64,000 nucleotides of DNA from Marsupella aquatica (lineage: Eukaryota; Marchantiophyta): assembly GCA_973895155.1 (NCBI GenBank), contig OZ316899.1:1550001-1614000 (forward strand). The letters run 5' to 3'. Under the pieces are notes generated by a model that saw only the letters and a program-made list of their open reading frames with translations, had not been told where the DNA came from and ran no database searches. Position 1 is the stretch's first letter. Each line of letters opens with the position of its first letter. A program made the translations under genes and the position numbers. Positions 1-10,021 of this stretch are shown here, one piece after another.

Positions 1-1
1 C

Positions 2-289
2 ACGACAGTAGATCCACCTGTTGAAGAAGGTGGGGATGGCAAGGCCGAGGCCGGGACAGCTATTGATGAAGTCGAGGTACCGGATCCTCCACTAGAACAT
101 GACGGGGAGGCCGAAGCCGTATCGAAGGCCATGACCAATGCTGAGGCCGAAGCCAAGGGTGGACCCAGTCAAGCCGATGAAGAGTTTACTCGGTCCGGGG
201 TAGGTAATCTGTCAGAGGACGGACCGACGGCAGTGGCTGTGGGGGAAGCGTTGGGGGCGTCCATTGAGGATCCGCCACCGGTGTCGTGA
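2..289 (+). CDS. C-terminal end of the LTR-encoded family-A protein (partial)
   Basis: The frame is open from the window edge to TGA at 287-289, giving 95 codons. It is rich in Ala, Glu, Gly and Asp with repeated EAEA-type segments and has no catalytic motif. It aligns with the 3' end of the degenerate family-A ORF near 48,180-48,483 and, loosely, with the acidic tail of the protein ending at 53,220. The 5' part lies outside the window. Function is unknown. The interest is its position inside an LTR. Confidence 0.6.
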   Translation, partial: TTVDPPVEEGGDGKAEAGTAIDEVEVPDPPLEHDGEAEAVSKAMTNAEAEAKGGPSQADEEFTRSGVGNLSEDGPTAVAVGEALGASIEDPPPVS

Positions 290-924
290 CGGTGCAAGGG
301 CGTCGTTCCTTTAAGGAAGGGCGGACATGGAGGTAGGAGGCGTGAGTGGGCAAGGCGGGCTCAGATCTCCAAGTTTAGGATTAGGATCAAGACCAGGAGA
401 CGGCCCTGACACTTAGATTAGTGGGATGGCGGATCCACTGGTAGGAGCAACACTTGTGCTCCTGCCTCACTGTACAGTTAGGTAGATTACAGGTAGGATA
501 GATTAAGCTTACGCAGCGAAGTTCTGAACAGATCCGCTGCCAGGATAAATACCTGGGTAGCGGGGAGTCCAGGGCCTCTTCTTTAGCAAGTTTTTAGTTG
601 CACCAGCAAGGCTGGGATCAAGTAGTAAGAGAAGCTCTCGGTTAGTTATACAGTGATCCTTGTGTATATTCATGTTTCCTCATGCCTAAGAACTGAATAG
701 ATTGGCCTCACGGCTTAGTTCGCAGAGCTTGTGTATGAGATGTACTGTTTGTATGGCAAGTGCATGGTATAACTCAGTCAGAAGGAGTTATTTTGCTATC
801 TGTGTGTTGCATTAACTTGTGTGAAGAGTGCCCACATCAATGAAGGGAAGTAGCAAGGGAGTGAGAGTTGGATGTGTCGAGCTGAGAGAGGTCTTAGCGG
901 CTTAACCAAGCCAATTGGGGATCA

Positions 925-953
925 TTCCGGCGGCGGAATCCAAACATACCTAA
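925..953 (+). other. Conserved GC-rich near-palindrome close to LTR 3' end
   Basis: TTCCGGCGGCGGAA is followed by TCCAAACATACCTA. The same motif occurs at 49,057-49,085 (A), 53,776-53,803 (A, mutated), 62,994-63,022 (B) and 32,500-32,527 (B, minus strand). It sits roughly 150-260 bases before the LTR end each time. A role in RNA dimerisation, packaging, polyadenylation or integration would be a guess. Confidence 0.6.
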
Positions 954-1193
954 TGGAAGACCAGGAGAGGAATACAAGGGAAGGCCTAGAATAGGCCGGC
1001 TAAGTATCTCATGACACGATGAAGGATCTGTCCAGTATATGTGTGTAAAATGTTAATAGTAGTAGAAGGAGGATTAACAGCGTCCCATGCCGCTAAGCCG
1101 CGGAAACGGCCTCGCCAAGGACAAAACCTGTGGGAATCAGCTTGAGCAAGGGGTTTTCTTGGGTTTGGGGAGCCATGGGATGCACCACATTTT

Positions 1194-1213
1194 TGGCGCT
1201 AGATGGAGGGGGC
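1194..1213 (+). other. Primer-binding site of the family-A gypsy element
   Basis: TGGCGCTAGATGGAGGGG starts five bases after the LTR end CACCACA. TGG pairs with the CCA end of a tRNA. The same 20-base string lies at 63,190-63,209 behind the family-B LTR, which supports the call. I did not identify the tRNA. Confidence 0.8.
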
Positions 1214-1258
1214 ATTTCTTAAGCCGTGAGATATGAAGTTAGGAAGGAAGCATGGGTA

Positions 1259-1715
1259 ATGACTAAACCTACGTCGAGAGAGGAAAGAGCGATTCAACGG
1301 GAGAGAGCTCGTCTGCAGCAACTCGCCGGGTGGCATGATACATAGCAATTGAGAGGGGCAGAAAGAGCTAGTAGCTCTGTAACTGAAAGTGGCATCAAAG
1401 AAGACATACCAGAAGAAGGGTCGGTAAGGAGAAGTGAGTCTCGAACCGACATGGGGGAACCAGAGGCACGGCCAGACGAGAGGCCAGGGACCAGACTGAG
1501 CCAACGGTCGCGTATTCATTACAAGGCCTTTCATGGAAGAGGAGATGAGGATCCGGACGAATGGTTGGATGACTTCGAAGGAACCGCTGCAGCAAATGGA
1601 GAATCGGCCATCAAGATGCAAATTCTTCCTGGTCTGTTCAAGGGTGAGGCTAGGCCTTGGTACAAAGCATTGGACGTAGAAGATCAAGCCATCTGGAATA
1701 CTTTCAGATCACTCC
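1259..1715 (+). pseudogene. gag: Gag N-terminal part of the family-A gypsy element, truncated
   Basis: The first in-frame ATG after the primer-binding site is at 1,259. The frame carries an amber TAG at 1,343-1,345 (codon 29) and then runs on to a retrotransposon gag block. PDEWLDDFE, ANGESAIK and KGEARPWYKAL match PDEWLDEFE, ANGEDAIK and RGEAHPWYNSL in the family-B gag at 63,301. Homology stops near 1,715, about 150 residues in, where unrelated R1-type sequence begins. The protein would be the capsid of the virus-like particle. The copy is dead through the stop and the truncation. Confidence 0.75.
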
Positions 1716-2089
1716 CTTGAGCTCAGCTGGGTCTGGGGGAGCCGTGGGTTCTCGTGGTTTGCGGGTGTTAGCTCGCCCGCTTGCCAAATCCTGCAGAACA
1801 ACAGCCAAGCTGCGTTCAGTCTCCCAAGGGAGCTTGCGTTGGGGAGGCAAGACCAAGTAGGTGTGGAGGCTGAGTTCCACGGGTGCTCGGCCCCTAGACC
1901 ACCAGTGGGGCGAACCAGGAGCTGGTGCTAGAGTCGGGGCCATTCTGGTCCCGGCGTGTTGGGACAAGCTACGCTACTTGGGCCATGAGCATGTCCTGGG
2001 GTCAGGGCGGTCAGTTGGTGATGGATAGGTACGAGGGGGAACCCGGGCTACGCCCAAGGAAGGAGCTGTTTTGGACGAACAATGGGCGT
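1716..2089 (+). repeat. Unclassified repeat R1, left part
   Basis: From about 1,924 to 2,089 this matches, inverted, 59,000-59,168. The match resumes at 9,686 after the inserted gypsy element G1. One frame is partly conserved between copies (blocks such as GPFWSR, WAMSMSWGQG and PRKELFW), so R1 may derive from a coding sequence, but I recognise no domain. The stretch 1,716-1,923 has no second copy in the window, so the left limit is unknown. Confidence 0.5.
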
Positions 2090-2930
2090 TGTCGCGAGGA
2101 CTTAAAGTTAGGGGCTCCTTGGGCAAACTGCGCGTTTCTGGCTACAACTGGGACAGGCGACAAGCACTTTTTGGAGCGAACTCTCACTCCTTTATATTTT
2201 TTACTTTTCTCACAAAGGTTACAATAGGTGCCCTTGAGTAAGCTTGCCCACAAGAGTCTAGTAGCTGGCCCTACGGCGGGCCGCTACCTCTAACTTGTTG
2301 AGTAGAACTCCTCGAGTGACTAACTACTCAAAATCTGATGGAAAAACTATCCTCCTTAGCTCACAAAACCAAAACTCGACTAGCTACTCCACTAGTCTAA
2401 AACAGCTCAAACGGAACTCGGGCCTGGACCAACGAGGCTCTAAACTTGAGAAATCCCCGCCTGGATTGACGAGGCTCCAAACTTGAGAAATCCCCGCCTG
2501 GATCAACGAGACTCCAAACTTGAGAAATCCCCGCCTGGATCGAAAACTCCACACCTAGATCCAACACTTGCTCAGAACTCCAAAACCGTCGCACAACAGT
2601 CGAGTTCCACAGAACGGAGCGAAACTCACAGAACGCAACTCAACAGATCTCAATAGACAACCGCCAACCTCAATGAGCCGAGGCTCAAGTCTTAAGTAGC
2701 ATCGGAAACCCAACCATCCAGCCTGAGCCAGTTGCCATCAGCGAGGCTCATCCAAACTCCAAGCCTGGTGACTCACCCAAACACCAAACCTGGTGACGAC
2801 GAGTCACCCAATCACCAAACCTCAATCAATCCAACCAAGCAGCCCCTCCGAGTCAGCATGCACGCAACCCAACCAGGAGGCCTCATCCCCTATAAAAGCC
2901 ATTCCTGAGCCAAAATTTTTTGGCACGACA
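2090..2930 (-). repeat. 3' LTR of gypsy element G1
   Basis: Direct repeat of 8,839-9,685. In element orientation it begins TGTCGTGCC after the polypurine tract and ends CTCGCGACA. It contains no long ORF, unlike the family A-C LTRs in this window, and holds the 37-bp tandem repeat at 2,433-2,541. A TATAAAAG string lies at about 2,890 on the plus strand near the U3 end. Confidence 0.92.
2433..2541. repeat. 37-bp tandem repeat in LTR, three units
   Basis: Units start at 2,433, 2,470 and 2,507 and share AACTTGAGAAATCCCCGCCT. The array recurs in the other LTR near 9,182-9,290 with its own substitutions. Tandem repeats in U3 often act as enhancers, but that is only an analogy here. Confidence 0.8.
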
Positions 2931-2941
2931 TCCTCCCCCAG
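2931..2941 (-). other. Polypurine tract of G1
   Basis: On the minus strand CTGGGGGAGGA directly abuts the 3' LTR start TGTCG. This is the usual site for priming plus-strand DNA. Confidence 0.8.
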
Positions 2942-2975
2942 TAAACCTGAGAAGCCTCCGGTCTGCTCCAATCCA

Positions 2976-5900
2976 TCAGATTTCCTCTAAGTCTGAGTCC
3001 GAACTTGAGCCATGCGCCTGGACCACTTCCTCCCCAAGAAACTCAAACCCAAAGCCTTCAGACTCGGCCTTAGGCACTCCACTTTCCAGAAACTCAAAGT
3101 CCAACTCATCCAAATCAGAACCAGTCAAGCCACTTTCAAAACTCAAGTCCAACGGATGCGCCTGGACCAGTGCCTTGTCTTCAAATTCACTCAAGTCGGA
3201 ACTTGAGTCCATTCCCTTCTCGGTCCTCCTCTTGAAGATCTTCACCCTTTTCCCTACGTAAGGTACTTGGTGAACTGTTCCATCCAACTCCCGAATAGTA
3301 TAGGTCGCATTCGCATGAACAGCAACCACCACATACGGACCTTGCCACCTCCGAGCAAACTTGTTTCGGCTCAAGTGTTGCTCGTCCAACTTACTTTCAT
3401 AAACTAGAACCCAATCCCCTTCCTTAACCAAGACAGGCCTCAACCGATGAGTCCTGTTGAACCTGCCCTTGTTCCTTAACCTCACCATCTTCAATTGCTT
3501 CCGAGCCACCTCAATCTTCACGGGTAACAAGTTGAAGTGTTCGATCCTTCGAGCCAGCACCTCCTCTCTTGAAACTTCATCTTTCCATCCAATCAGTCGC
3601 CAGCTGCAAACATCTTCCTCGAGTGGCATCATCGGCAAGTGCCCAGTAAGTAGCTCGGCCGGAATGTATCCGGTCACTGAGCTACAAGTCATTCGATCCG
3701 CTAACGAAGCTAGTGGAAGGAGACTCGACCACCTGCCCAAGTCCCCATCACAAGCCTTAGCCAAAGCGCTCACAATCTGGATGTGCCCCCTTTCAGATTT
3801 CCCATTGCCTTCCGGATTGTAACTCAAAGTCAACTTCAGTTTGATGCGGTATTGGTCAAAAAACTCTTGTGCTTCCTTGTAGCTGAGCTCCCCCCTATCA
3901 GCTCTGATCCTTGTAAAGCACCCATGTCTTGCAATGATATCCTCAAGTATGAACTGGCAAACGGCAGCAGTAGTGTTCGAAACCAACGCTCTCCCTTCCA
4001 CATAAGAAGACAAGTCTTCTCTCGCCAAAACCAAGTATCTCGCCCCATTGCTCTCTCTCGGCATGTACACTACATCAACAGCCCATTGAAAGTGTAGAGC
4101 CATGGGGTAAGTCGGAACGAATCCATCCCTATGTCGGATCCTCGAGTAAAACTGGCAAATCTCGCAAGTCTCGACATAGTCTCGAACGGCCAAGTATAAA
4201 CCTGGCCACCAGTACAGCTTCCGAACCCTCTCATAAGTCGAATGCACCCCTTTGTGCCCAGCCATGTCAGCATCATGGCACTCTTTGAGAATTTGGTCTT
4301 TCTCATCCTTAGTATCCACAACCCTCTGCAACAACTGACTTTGGTCCTTATGCCTTCGCCACAAGTAGCCCTCCCTCAATAGGAACTTGTAAGATTTCTT
4401 CCGGATCTTGACGAACTCCTGGTAACTCCACTCTGGTTGCTTCTCCAAAGTGCTAATGTAACACCCGATATCCAGCAACTCTCCCGAGTAGAGTTCTTCC
4501 TTGAACTCTAGACTTCCAACACTTTCGGTTCTGGTCACCTCGCCAACTCTCGTTGCTACCTCATTTCCAAATCTCACCCTTGACAGCATGTCGGCAACCG
4601 GATTATCCTTTCCCGCAATGTGACTTAGCTCAGGGTTGAACATCCGAATGAAAGCAATCCACCTGAGCATTGCTATGTCAGGCGTGTCACAATTCGCAAT
4701 CATCCCCAACAGCGATTGGCAATCAGTCTCAACCACCACCGGCGCCCCAATCAAATAGTTCCTCTCCTGATGGAGTGCCACTTTGGCACCCCAAAGCTCC
4801 CTCTTAACTTGGGCATATCTCCTTTGCCTTTCCGTAAATTTTTTTGCCCCAAATCTGATCGCATACCTTTCCCCATTCTCGTCATCTTGCCCAACAGCCC
4901 ACCCGGCTGCAAACGGACTCGCATCAACAGTCATGATCAGTGGTTGCCCGCTCTCATAGTCCACAGCTTCGAGAACTGGCGGGCTCATGAGAGCGCTCTT
5001 AAGCTTAGCCATTGCTTCACTATGCTTGGGTCGCCATCTCCACTTAACCTTTTTCCTCAACAGCTCATAGAGCGGGTCCGCCAGGTGCGAGAAGTGAGGG
5101 ATCCAGATCTTGTAAAAGACACAAGCACCCAGAAACCTCCGAACTTCCGGCACCAATTCGCAATCCTTCATCTCGCTAATAGCTCTCACCTTATCCATGT
5201 TCGGCTTCCTTCCATAAGATCCGCACATTTGCCCAACGACTTTCACCTCTTTCATCCCAAATTCAGACTTCTCCCCCAAAAGAGTGACTCCCACATCAAT
5301 CAGCTTCTCGAGAACTGCCTTAACATCAACAATGTGATCCCACACAAACTGTCGGATCCCATCACTCCTCAAGGTCTCATCCTTCCCTTCATGCAAGCAC
5401 CCCTTTATCGGGACATCATCAATGAACGGTCTTGCTTTTTCCAGAATGAACGGCTCCAAGATTTTACTCATCGCATTTTGCATGTGCGCTACTGAGTTTG
5501 TCGTCCCTTGAGGAAGAGTGCACATCCTCAAGAGGCCCAGCGGGGTCCTCATAATCGTAATGTCTTGGCTCTCTTGCGCCAACTGGAACTGGTCGTAACT
5601 CAAAAACAAATCACCCATGGAGTAGATCGCCCTCCCAGCGAACTCCTCCGCAAACTCATCCACGAGTGGCCCAACTTTCACATTCCTGATGGTCACCTTG
5701 TTTGGAGGTTGCATATCCTGAATGAACCTCAAGCTTCCATTCTTCTTTCTCACTGTAAACCATCTGTTTGAGTAGGGAGCATCGGACCTCTCGAGAATCC
5801 TAGCACTCAGCTTCTCCTTAAGCAGTTTTGCAAGCTTCGGAGCTAAAGCCCGCGGAACCAAAATTGGTTTCAGATCCCACGGAACATGAGGGACAGTAAA

Positions 5901-6365
5901 GATGACCATTGGTGTCACCTTACTCTGATCCGCACAACCAATCTCCTCAATCAAAAACAAGAATGCCTTGCCATGCTCCATTATCATCTTTCAAAATGCC
6001 ACTTGCTCCACCTCCGTAAGTAACCCATCCGAACCAATCTTAAGCTTTGCCAAACTTTCTTGAGTAAACTTATGCCCTATCTGATCACTTGGCCTCAGCC
6101 TTGGTTCCAATCTCGCTCGATCCATAACCTCCATCGCATCGTCCGGCAAAGGTATCGCCGCCGGCCTCACCTTCTTGTCGACCATCTTGTATTTGGTACT
6201 CGAGTATACAAGCACAGCCATAGACGAGTACTGCCTTTCCAACTCCTTCTCCAGCTTGTCCCTTCCCAAGTTAGACTCTGCACATTTGAGTGGCTCTTCC
6301 TCTCCATTATCCATCGTGTTTTCCCCTTCACAAGGAGCTAAGGAACGAGCACTCCGCCGATCCAC
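2976..6365 (-). pseudogene. pol: G1 pol: reverse transcriptase, RNase H, integrase
   Basis: One frame runs from 6,365 to 2,976, broken only by a TGA at 5,991-5,993. The 124-residue part before the stop is a linker ahead of RT. The main 1,003-residue part has RT with FIDD at about residues 188-191. RNase H lies at roughly 355-470 (TVDASPFAAG, HIAGKDNPVADMLSR). The integrase zinc finger (HKGVH...CEIC) is near 575-615 and its core, with D, D and E in VDVVYM, RADRGE and NGKSERGH, at 640-760. A Ser/Asp/Glu-rich tail of about 80 residues follows. I see no chromodomain. The single stop makes this copy probably inactive unless it is read through. Confidence 0.9.
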
Positions 6366-6370
6366 TCTTT

Positions 6371-8797
6371 TCAGCGAAGTGCCAAGTCGTTTTCCGGACC
6401 TGGACCAGAGTCGGCACTCTCAGTCCTCAACCCTTTCCTATTCCTCTTGTTTCCAGGTAAAACAACCGGAAATTGAACCACCTCTTTCCCATCTTTGCTC
6501 CAAACCTTCACCATGAAGGTAGTATCATCCAGAACCTTTGTCTCCATCCTCCATTCAGTGATGAACGGCATGCCCAGTATGACCAAAAATGACAAGTGCT
6601 CATGAACAAAAATGTTACAAGCCTGCTTGACATTCCCGAACTTCACCATCACATTCGGACATCCGCCCCAAAGATAGTCCTTCATTGAACTCATCGAGTT
6701 CACACTCCAAAGCAACTCATTATCCACCGGCCAATTCCCCTTTTGAAACACCTTTGGATCCATCAAGTTGATCTCCGAGCCAGTATCAATGAGCGTCCGC
6801 ACCTTGCCTTCCATTCCTTCCAACTGGCACTCACTCTCCGGACTTGCTCGAGCCCAGTATCCATCTGGGTAAGCATAACCGTTTCCTTTCATTGAGCCCA
6901 TGACATGAATGGTCCTTGACTGCACGGTAATGCCTTCTCGCTCTTTCCCTTCAGTCGGGTCCCTGTTTGCCACAGACTCAGCTTCGCTTCTGGTTCCCAT
7001 GAGCTCCTCTTCCGCATCGAAGAACTCATCGTCCAAGTCCATGAACTCCTCTTCAAGGGACTTGACCCTCTTCGGTTTCCCCAAGTTTGACTCTTCGGGG
7101 CCAGCAAGCTTACTACCTGAACCCATGGACACCCCAACAGTGTAAGTTCGGAAACTCCCAATTCCCGTCTCACCAGCCTCCCCCATCAAGGTGTGAGGGC
7201 CCTCTTTGTAAATCTGTTTCCTCTTGGATCTCTCCAAGATCGCTTCCTGGATCTCCTGCCTCATACTACCAAAGAACTCGGCATTGGTAAACCCTTGAGC
7301 TTGTTGGCTCCAGAACTTCTTAGCTACAACCTTCGGGTACATGGCCTGGTCCACATCCCTGCCAAGCACCCAGCCCGGGTCCTTCTTGATCGGTTTCCCT
7401 TTCTCCGGCTCTTTCTCGCTCATTTCCTCTTCTTTGAACCTAACCCTTCTTTCCTTGTCTTGAGTATCCCGCCTCTCTCGTTCCCCTGATTGAGACGGAA
7501 TGTCATCCTTGTCGGTTTTCTTCCTTTTTGACTTGATCGAGGCATCCCAACTAGCCCCAACCTCAACCGTCATCGCATTGATCAGCACCGGGTCACTCCA
7601 TCCGGATCTCTCTCGCACCAGATCCGCCAAGCGCTTGTAAAACTTGTCCGTTTCCGTCAAGGGGCCATCCAACTCCACATTGTAAACATTTGCTTCCAAG
7701 TGCAAAGAGGACGCCTCTTCAACTCGCTTCCCAGCTTGCTTCTCAGTCAAAGCCTTCATGCCTCCCTTGTTGGAGTTGAATGGAATCGGCTCTTCAGTAT
7801 CGGCAAACAATATCTTTTTCTGACCAACTTCATCGATGAACTTGATCAGCCCTTTATCCGCAGCTTCCCTCAAGTCCAGGCACTCTCGTTTGTCATGCTC
7901 TTTGCTGTCGCACCACATGCATGGCCAACTCTGCATCTCTGGCTTCCTCTCAGGAGCACTTGCAACCCTCGGTTTTGGATTCTCGACCGCATGTGCCGCC
8001 AAGATCTTCAGGTTCTGCATCATTTCCGCGAGATCATCCATCAATGGTTTGATCTCATCCTTCGCTGGTTCTCGCTTCCCTTTCCTCAATATCGGTTCCG
8101 ACAGCCTTAGGTTGAGGATGATAGCCTCCTTGTCTAGCTCTCGCCGCCGGTGTCGATTGCTCACTTTTGACACCGCTTTCTCAACTTGGTTCCAGTCGTT
8201 AGACAAGGTAACTCTCGAAGGTTCCAGCAGCTCCATCGCGTTCTCAAGCTCCTCTTGAAGGTCCTCATCGGCTGCCCTCAAGAAGAGCGTTGAGCGCTGC
8301 AACTCGATGATTCCCACATCCCGCTTTGGTAACTGAGATACCCTTCTCTTGAACTCCCTTAGGAGCTCTTGCGGCCCCTTCAACTTCTTGTTCCTGTCAT
8401 TCACCCAATCCAAGAAGGTAGCCTGCGTGACCCGATCAGCATCCTCCGCTTGGAACTCCTCTTTCATCTTCTGGTCAAAGTCATCCCAGCCCTTAGCTGA
8501 CTCAACAATGGTCCGCACCATCAAACTCAACTCCTTCTCAACCAGCACCATGAACTCTTTCACCGCTGTCCCTTCATCCAACTTGTAGACAATTGCTTCT
8601 GTCAAGTAAGACTTAAGGTAGCTTGTCACATTTCTCCCATCAAACTGCCCATTCTCCTTCAGAACCTCTTGGAGACACCGAGTAGTTCTATTTGCTTCCC
8701 TGTTTGCCCTTTCCGCCTCAAGCTCTTCCTTCCTTATGGTTCTCATCATCGACATGACGATGCTTGAGATCCAATCAACTTTGTCATAGTCACCCAT
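6371..8797 (-). CDS. gag: G1 gag-protease polyprotein
   Basis: The open frame extends back into the LTR. I chose the first Met after the primer-binding site (8,797, MGDYDKVDWISS), giving about 808 residues. The N-terminal half is a charged, helical gag. A CCHC zinc knuckle (CMWCDSKEHDKREC) is encoded around 7,880-7,915, and a retropepsin site LIDTGSEINLM around 6,760-6,790. The frame ends at TGA a few bases before the pol frame, which lies in another phase, so pol would need frameshifting or reinitiation. Gag forms the particle and the protease cuts the polyprotein. Confidence 0.88.
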   Translation of the reverse strand: MGDYDKVDWISSIVMSMMRTIRKEELEAERANREANRTTRCLQEVLKENGQFDGRNVTSYLKSYLTEAIVYKLDEGTAVKEFMVLVEKELSLMVRTIVESAKGWDDFDQKMKEEFQAEDADRVTQATFLDWVNDRNKKLKGPQELLREFKRRVSQLPKRDVGIIELQRSTLFLRAADEDLQEELENAMELLEPSRVTLSNDWNQVEKAVSKVSNRHRRRELDKEAIILNLRLSEPILRKGKREPAKDEIKPLMDDLAEMMQNLKILAAHAVENPKPRVASAPERKPEMQSWPCMWCDSKEHDKRECLDLREAADKGLIKFIDEVGQKKILFADTEEPIPFNSNKGGMKALTEKQAGKRVEEASSLHLEANVYNVELDGPLTETDKFYKRLADLVRERSGWSDPVLINAMTVEVGASWDASIKSKRKKTDKDDIPSQSGERERRDTQDKERRVRFKEEEMSEKEPEKGKPIKKDPGWVLGRDVDQAMYPKVVAKKFWSQQAQGFTNAEFFGSMRQEIQEAILERSKRKQIYKEGPHTLMGEAGETGIGSFRTYTVGVSMGSGSKLAGPEESNLGKPKRVKSLEEEFMDLDDEFFDAEEELMGTRSEAESVANRDPTEGKEREGITVQSRTIHVMGSMKGNGYAYPDGYWARASPESECQLEGMEGKVRTLIDTGSEINLMDPKVFQKGNWPVDNELLWSVNSMSSMKDYLWGGCPNVMVKFGNVKQACNIFVHEHLSFLVILGMPFITEWRMETKVLDDTTFMVKVWSKDGKEVVQFPVVLPGNKRNRKGLRTESADSGPGPENDLALR

Positions 8798-8819
8798 CTC
8801 ATCCAATCGCCCCAAGAAA

Positions 8820-8837
8820 TCCCCAGTATGGTCGCCA
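8820..8837 (-). other. Primer-binding site of G1
   Basis: On the minus strand TGGCGACCATACTGGGGA starts one base after the end of the 5' LTR. Its form resembles the TGGCGCC...GGGGA sites common in plant gypsy elements. The tRNA was not determined. Confidence 0.8.
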
Positions 8838-8838
8838 A

Positions 8839-9685
8839 TGTTGCGAGGACTTAAAGTTAGGGGTTCCTCGGGCAAATTGCGCATTTTTGGCTGCGATTGG
8901 GACAGGCGACAAGCACTTTTTGGAGCGAACTCTCACTCCTTTATATTTTTTACTTTTCTCACAAAGGTTACAATAGGTGCCCTCGAGTAAGCTTGCCCGC
9001 AAGAGTCTGGTAGTTGGCCCTACGGCGGGCCGCTACCTCTAACTTGTTGAGTAGAACTCCTCGAGTGACTAACTACTCAAAATTTGATGGAAAAACTATC
9101 CTCCTTAGCTCACAAAACCAAAACTCGACTAGCTACTCCACTAGTCTAAAACAGCTCACACGGAACTTGGGCCTGGACCAACGAGGCTCCAAACTCGAGA
9201 AATCCCCGTCTGGATTGACGAGGCTCCAAACTTGAGAAATCCCCGCCTAGATTGACGAGACTCCAAACTTGAGAAATCCACGCTTGGATCAAAAACTCCA
9301 CACCTAGATCCAACACTTGCTCAGAACTCCAAAACCGCCGCACAAAGTTGAGTTCCGCAGAACGGAGCGAAACTCACAGAACGCAACTCAACAGATCTCA
9401 ATAGACAACCGCCAACCTCAATGAGCCAAGGCTCAAGTCTTAAGTAGCATCGGAAACCCAACCATCCAGCCTGAGCCAGTTGCCATCAGCGAGGCTCATC
9501 CAACCTCCAAGCCTGGTGACTCACCCAAACACCAAACCTGGTGACGACGAGTCACCCAATCACCAAACCTCAATCCATCCAACCAAGCAGCCCCTCCGAG
9601 TCAGCATGCACGCAACCCAACCATGAGGCCTCGCCCATCATCCCCTATAAAAGCCATTCCTGAGCCAAAATCTTTCAGCACAACA
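8839..9685 (-). repeat. 5' LTR of gypsy element G1
   Basis: Direct repeat of 2,090-2,930 with the same 37-bp tandem array. Its left edge touches the primer-binding site. Its right edge (ACAACA) meets R1 sequence, which continues the reading broken off at 2,089. Confidence 0.92.
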
Positions 9686-10021
9686 ACGTGGGTTCTAGTT
9701 CCGGCTTATGGCGTCGGGAGGACCTATCACTGACCTATTTACCAACGTCTGTTGAGCTTGAGTTAGAATGCTAGACTTGGCAAGTTCTAGATCTTGAGGG
9801 GTTACTTACCAAGGTGCTTGGTTGCTTGTCCAGGCAGTGAGGATCGTTGAGTAGCGATTGTGTAGGTGAGCAAGTGCGGCTTCGTATGGGAGGGGCCGTT
9901 GGTGGTGCAAGAGGCACTTGGGTGCTTGCTCGAGGTATTTCGTGGAGGCGTTCAGGCACCAAGGGCACTTAGGCGCAAGTGCTGGGATTGGTGAGGGCGC
10001 TGGGTGGCGAGGTCCACCACT
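9686..10021 (+). repeat. Unclassified repeat R1, right part
   Basis: Continues 2,089 and matches, inverted, 58,656-59,000. Both copies stop at exactly the same base string, GGTCCACCACTG. Here copia sequence follows, and at 58,656 a gypsy LTR does. A shared end next to unrelated DNA suggests a mobile unit with a fixed terminus. It has no LTR, terminal inverted repeat, poly(A) or CTRR end that I can see. Confidence 0.55.

Larger units (their letters stand above)
1..1189 (+). mobile_element. 3' part of a family-A LTR (5' LTR of a gypsy element)
   Basis: The stretch is collinear with the last 1.1 kb of the solo LTR ending at 49,310, including the same ORF tail, the same post-ORF block and the same end (GCACCACA). 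Here the end is followed at once by a primer-binding site and gag, whereas the 49,310 copy is followed by a target-site duplication. This is therefore the downstream end of a 5' LTR. The region 290-1,189 holds no gene. It contains a TATA-like stretch (543-562, GATAAATACCTGGG) and a GC-rich near-palindrome (925-953), both found in the other family-A copies. Confidence 0.88.
2090..9685 (-). mobile_element. Complete Ty3/gypsy LTR retrotransposon G1, 7.6 kb
   Basis: Two direct LTRs (841 and 847 bp) bound gag-protease and pol frames on the minus strand. A primer-binding site touches the right LTR and a polypurine tract touches the left one. The ends are TGTCGCGAGG...ACGACA and TGTTGCGAGG...ACAACA. 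The uninterrupted R1 copy near 58,980-59,010 shows the empty site, GGGCGT followed by GGGTTCT. The flanks here are GGCGT on the left and (A)ACGT on the right, a slightly decayed target duplication. The LTRs are highly similar, so insertion looks fairly recent. Pol carries one in-frame stop. Confidence 0.93.

Noticed and set aside
1199-1687. Long minus-strand frames opposite gag, pol and the LTR ORFs as genes
   Set aside because: They lie opposite well-supported frames, show no domain and are not kept between copies.
2090-9685. An exact 5-bp target duplication for G1
   Set aside because: The flanks read GGCGT and AACGT. They are close, but I can only call a decayed duplication.
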